A DNA stretch of 64,000 nt, taken from NCBI GenBank assembly GCA_016871195.1, contig VFZN01000010.1, positions 38,179 to 102,178 of the forward strand. Direction: 5' to 3'. The notes under the pieces are model-generated. The model searched no databases and was not told where the DNA came from. It worked only from the letters and a program-made list of their open reading frames with translations. Both the position numbers and the translations under genes were made by a program. Positions 47,419 through 56,543 of the stretch are shown here, piece after piece. This stretch comes from Acidobacteriota bacterium. Its GTDB lineage: Bacteria; Acidobacteriota; Vicinamibacteria; Vicinamibacterales; UBA2999. How positions within the stretch are numbered: the first letter of the stretch is position 1; each line of letters starts with the position of its first letter.

Positions 47419-48636
47419 ATGCGACTGTTTGTCGAAAGTCCCGCCGTGCTGTGGTGGATGCTGGGGGCGCTCGTGGCTGTGGCCCTGCATCTGCTGGCGC
47501 GGCCGCGGGCTGACGCACGGGCGTGGGCGAGCGTGCGCTTCCTCGAAGCCACACCGCTGTCACTGCGCCGCTGGGCGACGCTGCGTGATCCGTCCCTGCT
47601 CGCTGCACGCGTGGCGTTGGTGTGTCTGGCGGCACTGGCTTTTGCCGGTCCGGTGGTGGTGACGCCGAGCCGCGAGCAGGCTGCGCGCCTGCAGACGGCG
47701 CGGGCCGTGGTCTCGGACGGCGGCGGAGACATGGTTGACGAGGAACGTCGAGGCGCTGTGGCGAATGCGGTGTTTGTGCGCCCGTCGCTTCGCGATGCGG
47801 TCGACGAAGCGGCGCAGTGGCTGGCGCAGCAGTCGGCCTTCCGCCGTGAAGTTGTGATCGTCTCGTCCTTCAGAAGAGGTCGCGTCGATGCGTCGGCATT
47901 CACAGCGGTCGGTGCAGGTGTTGGGGTGCGACTCGTGCGAGTGGCCGGCGATCCACCCTTGAGTCAACGTGAACTGGCGGTGGCCGTGCGTGTGCCAGTG
48001 ACGTCCTCGGGCACGGGAGTGGACGGGGCGATACGCGCAGGCGCGGGCATACACGTTCCGAATGACAGCGAGTATTCGGTGCAGGCCGACACCAATGATG
48101 GCGGCGTTCCGATCGCGGAGGAAGACGAAGACGACCCCGACGCCCCCTGGCCCGTTTCCACCATCCCGGTCGTCGATCCCACAGGCCGCTGGACGCGTCA
48201 GATCGAGCGATGGAGCTTTGCGTCTACTCACACCGAGCGACAGCTGCTCGGATCGACGCCCATGACTCCGCTGCCGCTTTCCATTGAGGCGAGGGCAGTG
48301 ACAGGCAGCGTGGCACCTGAGGACGGGCAGGCGGCCCTGCATGGCGAGGCCGCACAGGGCCTCAGGCTACCGCCTTCGGGACTGCTGGGGGCCACGGTGT
48401 ATCAATGGGATGGCCGCCCTGAGGCCTTGACGGCAGCCCTCGAGAATGCAGCGACGTTGCCGGTCGGGCAATGGGAACCCGACCAGATGACCGACGCCGA
48501 GCTGCGGGCGTTCGAGCGCGAGCCCGCGCCAGAGGGCATGCCCGACATGAGCGGCCTGTCGGATCGTCGATGGTTCTGGACGGCGGTGCTGCTGCTCATG
48601 ACGGTGGAGACGTGGCTGCGCGGGAGATCGTCGTGA
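47419..48636 (+). CDS. BatA-like membrane protein with degenerate vWA domain
   Basis: A 405-residue protein. The N-terminus has the BatA (aerotolerance N-terminal) pattern: ESPAVLWWMLGALVAVALHL, a short basic region with WASVRFLEATPLSLRR, and a second helix (VALVCLAALAFAGPVVV). The part that should hold a vWA MIDAS lacks D-x-S-x-S and is interrupted by an acidic region (AEEDEDDPDAPWP-type). A C-terminal helix precedes GRSS. The stop overlaps the next GTG (GTGA), so translation is coupled. Confidence 0.82.
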   Translation: MRLFVESPAVLWWMLGALVAVALHLLARPRADARAWASVRFLEATPLSLRRWATLRDPSLLAARVALVCLAALAFAGPVVVTPSREQAARLQTARAVVSDGGGDMVDEERRGAVANAVFVRPSLRDAVDEAAQWLAQQSAFRREVVIVSSFRRGRVDASAFTAVGAGVGVRLVRVAGDPPLSQRELAVAVRVPVTSSGTGVDGAIRAGAGIHVPNDSEYSVQADTNDGGVPIAEEDEDDPDAPWPVSTIPVVDPTGRWTRQIERWSFASTHTERQLLGSTPMTPLPLSIEARAVTGSVAPEDGQAALHGEAAQGLRLPPSGLLGATVYQWDGRPEALTAALENAATLPVGQWEPDQMTDAELRAFEREPAPEGMPDMSGLSDRRWFWTAVLLLMTVETWLRGRSS

Positions 48637-50639
48637 GCGTGCTGGAACAGCTGGCACCCGTGCGGCAGCGCCTCCGCGTGCGCACGCTGTTGTGGGCGGT
48701 GGCTGCTGCCGCGGTTGCCGGCGCCTCTGTGCGCACCCTGGGGCAGGAGTTGGGACGTCAGCTTGGACCTGCGTGGAGCTCGGACGTGCTGCCCGTGATT
48801 GCCGCCGTGTTCGTGGCCGTCCTGATTGGGATGCGTGCACGCGCGCAGTGGCACTGGATGCAGGTGGCCGATGCGGTAGAAGTCTCGCATCGCGAGTGCG
48901 CCAACTGCGTGCGGGCCCTGGTCGACGTGGAACTCAAGCGGATCGATGTCACACCATCCGCTCATGCGCGCCTCGGTGTCGCAGTCCGCGAGCTGATGGC
49001 AGGCGTGCGACCGTCGCAGGTGGTGCCCTTGCGCACGCCTCTTGCCGTGATGCTCTGTGCAGTGGCTGGCTCTCTTGTGATTGTCGGTGCAGCTCCGGCG
49101 ATCGATCCGCCTCGGGTGACGCCAGGTGCGATGGCAGAGGCCACACCCCTCGATGTCACGGTGGAGATGACGCCGCCCATCTATCTGGAGGACTCCGCGC
49201 GTGCAATGCGTGGGGAGGGCAACGTGCAGGTGCCGGAAGGATCGTCGCTGCGCCTTCGGGTCTCGACGTCGTGGACCGCCGCATGGGTCGAGCCGGCGTT
49301 GACCGGCCCGGGGATCACCCTTGCACGCGCTGGCGATGGCATGTGGCTCAGTGCACCGTTCATGCTGTCGTCAGCACAGGTGCTCGTGGTGGCCACCGGC
49401 CCTGCGCACGGCGATCTGCGCGAGTCGCGCGTCGTGTCGCTGCAGGTGACGAAAGATGCCGCGCCCCAGGTGTCGATTGCGACGCCGGGCCGTGACGTCG
49501 TGCGAGTGGTCGGGGCCACCGACCCGCTAGTGGTGCGACTGGAGGCCGCGGACGATCATCGTCTGGCGGCACTTGAGCTGCGCTACGTGCGATTGACGGG
49601 AGGCGGCGAAACGTTCACATTCACCGACGGTACGGTGCCGCTGGTGCGTACCGAGGTCAGCTCCCGCGTGTGGACAGCTGATGCGCGATGGGCGGTCGGT
49701 GGACTCGCGCTTGAGCGCGGTGAGTCACTGGTGTATCGCGGGGCGGTGCGTGACAGTCGCCCCGGAGCCGACTGGGTCATGTCCGATTCCTATGTCATTG
49801 ACATCGGCACGCCTCTTGAGGCCTCCGGGGCCGGCGCTGATCTGCCTGAGGAAGATCGCCGCTACGCGATCAGCCAGCAGATGGTGATTGTGAAGACCGA
49901 GCGACTGCAGACACAACGGTCGACGCTCTCCGACGAGGCCCACCTCGAGCAGGCACAGATGCTGGCGGCCGAGCAGCGGCGTGTGCGTGCTGAAGTCGTG
50001 TTCCTGAGCGGCGGAGATATCGCCGATGAAGTGGAAGAGGCCGAGCACTCGCACGAGCTGCAGGAGGGCCGCCTCGAGAATGTGGGTCGCGCCGAGATGG
50101 TGCGTGCGATGGCCGAAATGTCTCGCGCCGAGTCGGCCCTGACCGCGGGCGATCTGCGGGCGGCACTGCGGTTTGAACGCGCCGCGCTTGGGGCACTGCA
50201 GCGTGCGTTCGACCGGCGACGCTACTTCCTGCGGACGTCGACGGAGCGAACGCGGATCGACCAGTCGCGGCGACTCTCCGGTGATCGCCGCGGTGCCGTG
50301 GGAGGGACTCATTCATCGGAACGGTTGGCGGGGCCGGACCATCGCGCCAGCGCTGCGATCGATCGCGCCGCTGAAGCGCTGCGATCGCCTGTGGTGCCGA
50401 CCGCAGCGTTGATGGCCGAACTGGTGGCCGTTGCACCGGATGACCGCGAGTGGAGATTGATGGTTGGCGAGTGGGCTGCTGCGGACGCACGGGCGGCCGA
50501 GGGCGGGCCACGAGATGCCCTGCTGCAGTGGCTGCGCATGCGACAGCTGCAGATGCTGCCCCCGGCGTCCGCTGGTCTGCCGACGCTGGCCGCGGGGGCC
50601 GGCTTCGCGAACGACGCCCGGATACGGGAGCGGCGATGA
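48633..50639 (+). CDS. DUF4175-like large membrane protein
   Basis: About 668 residues. Two or three membrane helices lie in the first 160 residues (LLWAVAAAAVAGASV, VLPVIAAVFVAVLIGM, LAVMLCAVAGSLVIVGAAP), followed by repeated beta-sandwich modules (PLDVTVEMTPPIYLEDSARA, ATDPLVVRLEAADDHRLAAL) and a C-terminal helical part (QQMVIVKTERLQTQRSTL). This arrangement recalls DUF4175 proteins of MoxR/BatA clusters. Function is unknown. GTG 48633 overlaps the BatA-like stop and is followed in turn by an ATGA overlap. Confidence 0.72.
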   Translation: MSVLEQLAPVRQRLRVRTLLWAVAAAAVAGASVRTLGQELGRQLGPAWSSDVLPVIAAVFVAVLIGMRARAQWHWMQVADAVEVSHRECANCVRALVDVELKRIDVTPSAHARLGVAVRELMAGVRPSQVVPLRTPLAVMLCAVAGSLVIVGAAPAIDPPRVTPGAMAEATPLDVTVEMTPPIYLEDSARAMRGEGNVQVPEGSSLRLRVSTSWTAAWVEPALTGPGITLARAGDGMWLSAPFMLSSAQVLVVATGPAHGDLRESRVVSLQVTKDAAPQVSIATPGRDVVRVVGATDPLVVRLEAADDHRLAALELRYVRLTGGGETFTFTDGTVPLVRTEVSSRVWTADARWAVGGLALERGESLVYRGAVRDSRPGADWVMSDSYVIDIGTPLEASGAGADLPEEDRRYAISQQMVIVKTERLQTQRSTLSDEAHLEQAQMLAAEQRRVRAEVVFLSGGDIADEVEEAEHSHELQEGRLENVGRAEMVRAMAEMSRAESALTAGDLRAALRFERAALGALQRAFDRRRYFLRTSTERTRIDQSRRLSGDRRGAVGGTHSSERLAGPDHRASAAIDRAAEALRSPVVPTAALMAELVAVAPDDREWRLMVGEWAAADARAAEGGPRDALLQWLRMRQLQMLPPASAGLPTLAAGAGFANDARIRERR

Positions 50640-52441
50640 AGCTGGCTGGTCTGTGGCGTTTGCTCGCGATCGGTGTGGCCCTGATGGCGTGGCTTGATCC
50701 ACCGGTGAGCGTCCGCACGGTGCCTCCTGTGCCGATCGATGTCTTCGTGACGGAAGGCGATGAGGCGGCCGCCCGTGCGCTCATCACCGCAGTCGACCGG
50801 AATCTCCCCACGCACGTAACCATGGCGGCCCCTCAGTTGACGAGGTCCGATCGGCCTGCACCCTGCACCCCTCTGCGGCCGTGTGTGGTCATGGGCGAGG
50901 CCTCTGACCGCGTGCGCCTGCCGGCAGATGCCCTCGGGCGTGTCGTGCTGGTGACGTTGCCCACCGTGACCTCACGCGGCGCTCGCGTGACGCAGCTGAC
51001 TACGTCGCCCACCCATCAGCTGGGGGCCGCACAGGCGACCGTGACCGTAGAAAGTCGAGGCCTCACGGGCGAACGCGGACGAATCACGCTGACGCAGGCG
51101 GGTCTTCCCGCGGGATCTGCTGACATCACCTTTACCAATGCTGAACGCATTGAGGCGACCGTGCCCTGGGTGCCATCAGAGGCATCACCGGCGGTATTGC
51201 GGGCATCGGTCGAGGTGCTGGAAGGTGACCCGCCCGGCCGCCAGTCTTCTGCCGCATCGGGCGTCGAGGCAGAAGGGACGAGCCCAGGGCCCGCAGGTCC
51301 CTCGACCGACGCGGATGCGGTCAGCGTTCTGGTGCCGGTCCGCACCACACCCTGGCCGGTACTGGTGCACGAGGCACGTCCGTCCTGGGCCACCACGTTC
51401 GTGCGTCGCGCGCTCGAGGACGATCCACGATTTGCCGTCTCGGCTGCGACGTCCGTGGCCCCCGGACTGACGGTTGAACGAGGACGTGCGTCGGCGTCCC
51501 GACACCCCTTGAGCGAGTTGGCCCTCGACGACACACACGTCGCCATCGTCGGAGCCGCCGAACAACTGTCGGCGAGCGAGGTGACTCGGCTCAAACGGTT
51601 CGTGCGGCAGCGGGGAGGTGCGCTGGTGCTGGTGCCTGATCGCGAGTGGTCGGGACCGGTGACGACACTTGTCCCGGGTCGATGGCCGTTGGTCGCGTCT
51701 GCCGAGCTGCGGCGCATCGGACCACTGTCGGGTCGTGAATGGCTGTTGGCCGAGCAACTGGGCCCTGGTGATGTGCCGGTGCTTTCGGACGGCGACCGTG
51801 TTGGCGCGACGGTGACCGCGATGGGTCACGGCTTGCTGCTGGTCAGTGGCGCGCTCGACGCCTGGCGATTTCGTGGAGACGCCACGGCGTGGAACCAGTT
51901 CTGGGTGCGCCTGCTGGCCGACGTTGCCGGCCGAACACCAGATCGTCTGCAGGTGACGTTGCGGTCAGGGGATCGGGCGGGGCGCTTTGCATTGGATGTC
52001 CGTCGTCGGTCACTGGTGTCGAGCCCGACGCTTGAAATCGCTGCCCGCCAGCAGTGCGCCGATGACGCACCTCGGCCGCTGCGTGTGTGGCCGGGCTTAC
52101 ACCTCGATCAGTTCAGGGTCGAAGTAGAAGCGGTGGCTCGGCCGTGTCGTGTGACCGTCACCGCAGGTGCTGATGCGACGTCCGTGATGATGCCTGCGGT
52201 CGACGCCGCCCCGTCCCTTGGGGCTCAGACCCTCGTCGCATGGGGGCCGGACGTCACTCGCGCCGGAGGCACGCACGTCGAGACCGGGGCAATGGGCCTG
52301 ACTGAGTTCATGACGAGTCTGCCGGTACCCGAGGCAGTTGACGAGGTCCGTTATCCCATGCGCTCGCCGTTCTGGATGGTCGTGGTGCTCGGGTCGCTGG
52401 GCATCGAATGGTGGCTGCGTCGACGCGCCGTGGGGCGTTGA
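50636..52441 (+). CDS. Membrane-anchored protein with amidotransferase-like central region
   Basis: A 601-residue protein with an N-terminal helix (LWRLLAIGVALMAWL) and a C-terminal helix (FWMVVVLGSLGIEWWLRRR), so most of it is extracytoplasmic. The middle contains LKRFVRQRGGALVLVPD, like the glutamine-amidotransferase-like domain of BatA-cluster proteins, and Ig-like beta segments precede it. No catalytic Cys-His pair is evident. ATG 50636 overlaps the previous stop (ATGA). It closes the moxR cluster; tldE begins 26 nt later. Confidence 0.7.
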   Translation: MKLAGLWRLLAIGVALMAWLDPPVSVRTVPPVPIDVFVTEGDEAAARALITAVDRNLPTHVTMAAPQLTRSDRPAPCTPLRPCVVMGEASDRVRLPADALGRVVLVTLPTVTSRGARVTQLTTSPTHQLGAAQATVTVESRGLTGERGRITLTQAGLPAGSADITFTNAERIEATVPWVPSEASPAVLRASVEVLEGDPPGRQSSAASGVEAEGTSPGPAGPSTDADAVSVLVPVRTTPWPVLVHEARPSWATTFVRRALEDDPRFAVSAATSVAPGLTVERGRASASRHPLSELALDDTHVAIVGAAEQLSASEVTRLKRFVRQRGGALVLVPDREWSGPVTTLVPGRWPLVASAELRRIGPLSGREWLLAEQLGPGDVPVLSDGDRVGATVTAMGHGLLLVSGALDAWRFRGDATAWNQFWVRLLADVAGRTPDRLQVTLRSGDRAGRFALDVRRRSLVSSPTLEIAARQQCADDAPRPLRVWPGLHLDQFRVEVEAVARPCRVTVTAGADATSVMMPAVDAAPSLGAQTLVAWGPDVTRAGGTHVETGAMGLTEFMTSLPVPEAVDEVRYPMRSPFWMVVVLGSLGIEWWLRRRAVGR

Positions 52442-52467
52442 TACAGTGAGGGGGAATTGAGGCACGC

Positions 52468-53823
52468 ATGGCGTACGCACGCGACGAAGTGAAGGCAATC
52501 ACCGACAAGGTGCTGAACATGTGCAAGGCTGACGCGGTACAGGTCGGCTTTTCGGGTGGAGAGCGTTCGGCGACACGCTTCGCCAACTCGAGCATCACGG
52601 CCAACCTGGTCGAGCACGATCAGGAAGTGCAGATCACCGTGTACTACGGCAAGCGCACGGCCTCGGCCACGACACATCAGTTTGACGATGCCACCTTGCG
52701 ACGCACCATTGAGGGCGTGCAGGCCCTCGCGCAGCGCAAGCCGGAAAATCCCGAGGTGATGCCGCTCGTTAAGCCACCGCAGCAGTATCTCGAGGTTGAG
52801 GCCGCGCTGCCCTCGGCTGTGGGCTTCGGCCCGGCCGAGCGCGCGCAGATGGTGAAGGTCAGCACGGACATCTGTGAGAAGAAGGGCGTGCTCGGTGCCG
52901 GCTACATTCCCAAGTTCGACTGGGTGAATGCCACTGCTAACTCGGAGGGGCTCTTCACCTACTTCCGCTATGCCGATGCCAGCTTCATCCTGACCTGTCG
53001 CACGCCCGATCAGACAGGCTCGGGATGGGCCGGCACCACGGGCGCCAAGGATATCCGCAACATCGACGCAGCGATGCTGACCGAAGTAGCAGCCGACAAG
53101 GCTCTCAAGTCGGCGAAGCCCCGCGCCATCGAGCCGGGCAACTACACCGTCATTCTCGAACCCAGGCCCGCCGCGCGCTATCTGTCGCTGATGCTGGGCA
53201 GCCTCAACGCCCGCAGTGCCGAGGAGGGTCGCAGCTTCATGAGCGGCAAGGCCCGCGGAGAGACACGGCTCGGCGAAAAGATCTTCGGCGACAACTTTAC
53301 CCTGCGCAGCGAGATTAGCAATCAGGTGCTGCGCCAGTCACCCGTCGGGCAGGATGGCCTGCCGGCGCGCGACATCACATGGATCGAAAAGGGGGTTGTC
53401 AAGAACCTCTACTACGACCGCTACTGGGCACAGCGCCAGAAGAAAGATCCGACCGGCACCATGCCTGGAATGAGCCTCGTGATGGATGGCGGCACCGCGT
53501 CGATCGACGAGATGATTCGTTCGACCCGCAGGGGGCTGCTGGTGTCGTTCTTCTGGTACATTCGGCCGGTCGACACTATGACGTTGCTCAACACGGGCAT
53601 GACCCGCGACGGGCTGTTCCTCATCGAGAACGGCGAAATCGTCGGTCCGGTGCAGAACTTCCGATGGAACGAGTCGCCTGCCGTCAGCTTCAACAACATC
53701 TCGATGCTCGGGCGCCCCATTCCGATGCACACCGGCGAGGCGTACGACAACCCGGGCACGGCGCTGGTGCCGCCGATGAAGCTCGAAGATTTCACTATGA
53801 CCTCCATTTCCCCAGCGGTGTAG
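52468..53823 (+). CDS. TldE/PmbA-type subunit
   Basis: A 451-residue TldD/PmbA-family protein. It lacks HExxxH and therefore corresponds to the non-catalytic TldE partner. Family sequence includes NSSITANLVEHDQEVQITVY, RPAARYLSLMLGSLNARSAE and VVKNLYYDRYWAQRQ. No signal peptide is present. GAGG at 52459-52462 is five bases upstream of the ATG. It lies two bases before the tldD-like gene. The TldD/E complex is known to trim peptides such as microcins in Escherichia coli. Confidence 0.88.
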   Translation: MAYARDEVKAITDKVLNMCKADAVQVGFSGGERSATRFANSSITANLVEHDQEVQITVYYGKRTASATTHQFDDATLRRTIEGVQALAQRKPENPEVMPLVKPPQQYLEVEAALPSAVGFGPAERAQMVKVSTDICEKKGVLGAGYIPKFDWVNATANSEGLFTYFRYADASFILTCRTPDQTGSGWAGTTGAKDIRNIDAAMLTEVAADKALKSAKPRAIEPGNYTVILEPRPAARYLSLMLGSLNARSAEEGRSFMSGKARGETRLGEKIFGDNFTLRSEISNQVLRQSPVGQDGLPARDITWIEKGVVKNLYYDRYWAQRQKKDPTGTMPGMSLVMDGGTASIDEMIRSTRRGLLVSFFWYIRPVDTMTLLNTGMTRDGLFLIENGEIVGPVQNFRWNESPAVSFNNISMLGRPIPMHTGEAYDNPGTALVPPMKLEDFTMTSISPAV

Positions 53824-53825
53824 CC

Positions 53826-55406
53826 ATGCAGAGACGAAACTTTGTCAAATCGCTGAGTGCCGCCGGCCTGGCGCTGTATGCCAGTGACCTCGTGGGTGAT
53901 CTAGTGGCGCAGTCGCCGCGCGGCCAGGTGCTGCAGTCGTCCTTCAAGGGGCTGTCCGACATTGCGCTCGGCGAGGCCAAACGCCGCGGCTGTTCCTACG
54001 CCGATATCCGCTTCACCCGCAATGTCAATGACAGCGTCGCCGTGCGCGATCGCATCGTCACCGACGCGTTCGGCTTCGGCGCAGGAGGACACGAGGAGAG
54101 TGCCGGGTTTGGCGTGCGCGTCATTCACAGCGGGGTGTGGGGGTTTGCCAGCAGCCCGATTGTGAATGAGGCCGAGATCAGGAAGATCACGGCACAGGCC
54201 GTCGACGTGGCTCGAGCCAGCGCCATCAGCAAGCGTTTCGAGGTCACGCTGGCGCCGGTGCCGGCCTACACGGATTACTGGTCGGTGCCCGTGGAGGTCA
54301 ACCCCGAATCCGTGTCGCTCGACGAGAAGATTGCCTTCCTGATGGCCATCAATGAGGTGGCGCTCAAGGTGCCGGGCATCATCCGTGTGCAGTCGCAGAT
54401 GGCGTTCGACTTCGAGTGGAAGTATCTCGCAACCTCCGAGGGGTCGTACATCGAGCAGGAAATCTGGCGAACGGCGCCGGGCTTTACCGTGTCGGCGCTC
54501 AAGGACGGCAAGCTCAAGACGCGCACGTTCAGCGTGGCCCCGCGTTCGGCCGGCTACGAGGTCGTCACCGGTGCGCGCCTGCTCGAGAACGTCGAGCGCA
54601 TCTGCGCCGAGGCCATCGAGCACTGCACGGCGCCTCCGGTCGGCGTCGGGCTCAAGGACATCATCATGACGCCCGCGCACGCCATGCTGACCATTCACGA
54701 GATCGTGGCGCACCCCACGGAACTCGATCGCGTGGTCGGCTACGAGGCGAACTATGCCGGCACGAGCTTCGTGAAGAAGGACGATATTGGCAAGCGCATG
54801 ATGGGTTCGAAGCTGTTCAACGTGACGGCCGACCGCACACTCGAAGGCGGCATGTGCACCGTGGGCTATGACGATGACGGCGTCAAGTCGCAGGCGTGGC
54901 CGCTGGTGCGAGAGGGGCGGCTGGTGGGGCTGCAGACCAATCGCGAGACCGCACACTACATCGGCGAGAAGGAATCGCGCGGCTGCACGTTTGCCACGTC
55001 GTGGCGCAACTATCCGTTCCTGCGCATGCCCAATGTGCATGTTGATCCCGGCCCGCCCGGGTCGCCCACGCCCGACGAGATCATTGCCGACACGAAGGAC
55101 GGCGTGCTCATCGACGGTCGCGGCAGCTACTCAATCGATCAGCAGCGCTTCAACGGGCAGTTTGGCGGCGACGCCTTCTGGGAAATCCAGAACGGCAAGA
55201 AGGTGCGGATGGTCAGCGATGTGACCTACAACGCCATCACGACCGATTTCTGGCAGAACCTCGACGCCATCACCGGCAAGGAGCACTGGGAAATGTTCGG
55301 CACCACCGGCGACGCCAAGGGGCAGCCGGTGCAGATCAACCATCCCTCGCACGGCTCGCCGTGGTGCCGCATCCGACGCATCATGGTGGGGGCGGCATAC
55401 AGCTGA
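53826..55406 (+). CDS. tldD: TldD-type zinc protease with Tat signal
   Basis: A 526-residue protein with the TldD zinc motif HEIVAH at residues 291-296, and CTFATSWRNYPFLRMPNVHV downstream. The N-terminus (MQRRNFVKSLSAAGLALYAS) is a twin-arginine signal sequence followed by a hydrophobic stretch, which Escherichia coli TldD does not have. It is therefore predicted to act outside the cytoplasm. Its partner, two bases upstream, has no signal and could be carried through the Tat pathway with it. ATG 53826 is the only start that leaves the signal intact. Confidence 0.9.
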   Translation: MQRRNFVKSLSAAGLALYASDLVGDLVAQSPRGQVLQSSFKGLSDIALGEAKRRGCSYADIRFTRNVNDSVAVRDRIVTDAFGFGAGGHEESAGFGVRVIHSGVWGFASSPIVNEAEIRKITAQAVDVARASAISKRFEVTLAPVPAYTDYWSVPVEVNPESVSLDEKIAFLMAINEVALKVPGIIRVQSQMAFDFEWKYLATSEGSYIEQEIWRTAPGFTVSALKDGKLKTRTFSVAPRSAGYEVVTGARLLENVERICAEAIEHCTAPPVGVGLKDIIMTPAHAMLTIHEIVAHPTELDRVVGYEANYAGTSFVKKDDIGKRMMGSKLFNVTADRTLEGGMCTVGYDDDGVKSQAWPLVREGRLVGLQTNRETAHYIGEKESRGCTFATSWRNYPFLRMPNVHVDPGPPGSPTPDEIIADTKDGVLIDGRGSYSIDQQRFNGQFGGDAFWEIQNGKKVRMVSDVTYNAITTDFWQNLDAITGKEHWEMFGTTGDAKGQPVQINHPSHGSPWCRIRRIMVGAAYS

Positions 55407-55424
55407 GGCCCGCGCGGCGGGCAC

Positions 55425-56201
55425 TCAACTGGTCATCGCATACGCCACGATGTTGACGGCAAACCGCGTGTTGTCGTCCCGCTGGAAGCGTTTGTTGCGC
55501 CAGTCGTAGTCCCACTCGCAGCCATAGTCTTTGTTGGAGTAGAGCACCGCGAGGCGGCCGCGGTGCTCGTGCCCGCGCAGATAGTCGTGGACCAGGTCGT
55601 CGCCCCAGCCATTGAGTTCGTGGGTGGTCTGCGGCGGCCCGTCGGGAAACTGGAAGAACGCGCGATAGAGCGGGTGGGTGCGCGGCAGCCGAGGCAGCAG
55701 GGGCGTCGCGGGGGCCACCAGGCGCATTTCCTGCTCGAACGACACGGCGTAGAGGCCCGCGACGTCGTGATTACAGTCATCCGAAAACAACAGCCCGCCC
55801 CCTTCGATGAAGCGTGCGAGCCCGGCGCGTTCCCTTGCACTGAATCGCACGAGCTTGTGCCCCGTCATGAAGAGGAAGGGGAAGGCGCCCAGTTCCTCGG
55901 AGTCTGCGGTGATCACGACTTCGTCCCCGTAGACGGGAATCTGGGTGTACTCAACAACCGAGTTGAGCACATTGGCGGCCACCTTCGGGTTGTAGTCCCA
56001 GTCGCCCGAATCGTAGCGCAGGCGCGCAAACACAAACTCATGACTGCGCGGGCCTCCACGCGCAGCGGTGCGGGGCGGCGCGCCCTGACGGCCGCGTGCA
56101 CGGGCATCGGCAGTTCCACGCGTGCCCGCTGCAGCGAGGTCGGAGGCGATCACGGAGGTGAGGGCGACGCCCGCGAGAAACGCGCGCCGGGTGAGTGACA
56201 C
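55425..56201 (-). CDS. DUF4159 protein with Tat signal
   Basis: A 258-residue protein. The N-terminus MSLTRRAFLAGVALTSVIAS is a Tat-type signal. The DUF4159 domain runs from EFVFARLRYDSGDWDYNPKV through TADSEELGAFPFLFMTGH and FIEGGGLLFSDDCNH to a Tyr-rich YSNKDYGCEWDYDW end. Function is unknown, but such proteins accompany MoxR/BatA genes. The start is GTG 56201, abutting the stop of the HMG-CoA lyase remnant. It converges on tldD. Confidence 0.85.
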   Translation of the reverse strand: MSLTRRAFLAGVALTSVIASDLAAAGTRGTADARARGRQGAPPRTAARGGPRSHEFVFARLRYDSGDWDYNPKVAANVLNSVVEYTQIPVYGDEVVITADSEELGAFPFLFMTGHKLVRFSARERAGLARFIEGGGLLFSDDCNHDVAGLYAVSFEQEMRLVAPATPLLPRLPRTHPLYRAFFQFPDGPPQTTHELNGWGDDLVHDYLRGHEHRGRLAVLYSNKDYGCEWDYDWRNKRFQRDDNTRFAVNIVAYAMTS

Positions 56202-56543
56202 CTAGTGGCGCCCCTCGGTGGCACGCAGATAGCGGGAAGGCAACGGCCGGTCGATGGCGGCGGCCAGGCTGCGAGATGCAGCAGCCACGGCCGAGAGCGA
56301 CACACCCGTGTGAACACCGAGGCCGTCCAGCAGGTAAAGCAGTTCTTCGGTGGCGAGGTTGCCTGAGGCGCCCGGTGCGAACGGACAGCCCCCGAGGCCA
56401 CCCGCGACGCTGTCGAAGGTGGCGACGCCGTACTGGAGCCCGGCCAGCACATTGGCCACCGCCATGCCGCGCGTGTCGTGCAGGTGCAGCGCGAGTCGTG
56501 CAAGGGGCACATGGAGCGTCACGGCACGATGCCCTGTGCCCAT
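56202..56543 (-). pseudogene. 3' remnant of hydroxymethylglutaryl-CoA lyase
   Basis: Encodes only about the last third of HMG-CoA lyase: LALHLHDTRGMAVANVLAG (metal-binding His-x-His), GGLGGCPFAPGASGNLATEE (catalytic Cys loop) and the C-terminal LPSRYLRATEG. The first two thirds of the TIM barrel, including the substrate-binding N-terminus, are missing: the crotonase gene stops where they should be. An ATG at 56543 inside the crotonase end could start a short product of about 113 residues, but it could not fold as the enzyme. HMG-CoA lyase is the last step of leucine catabolism (liuE). Confidence 0.85.
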
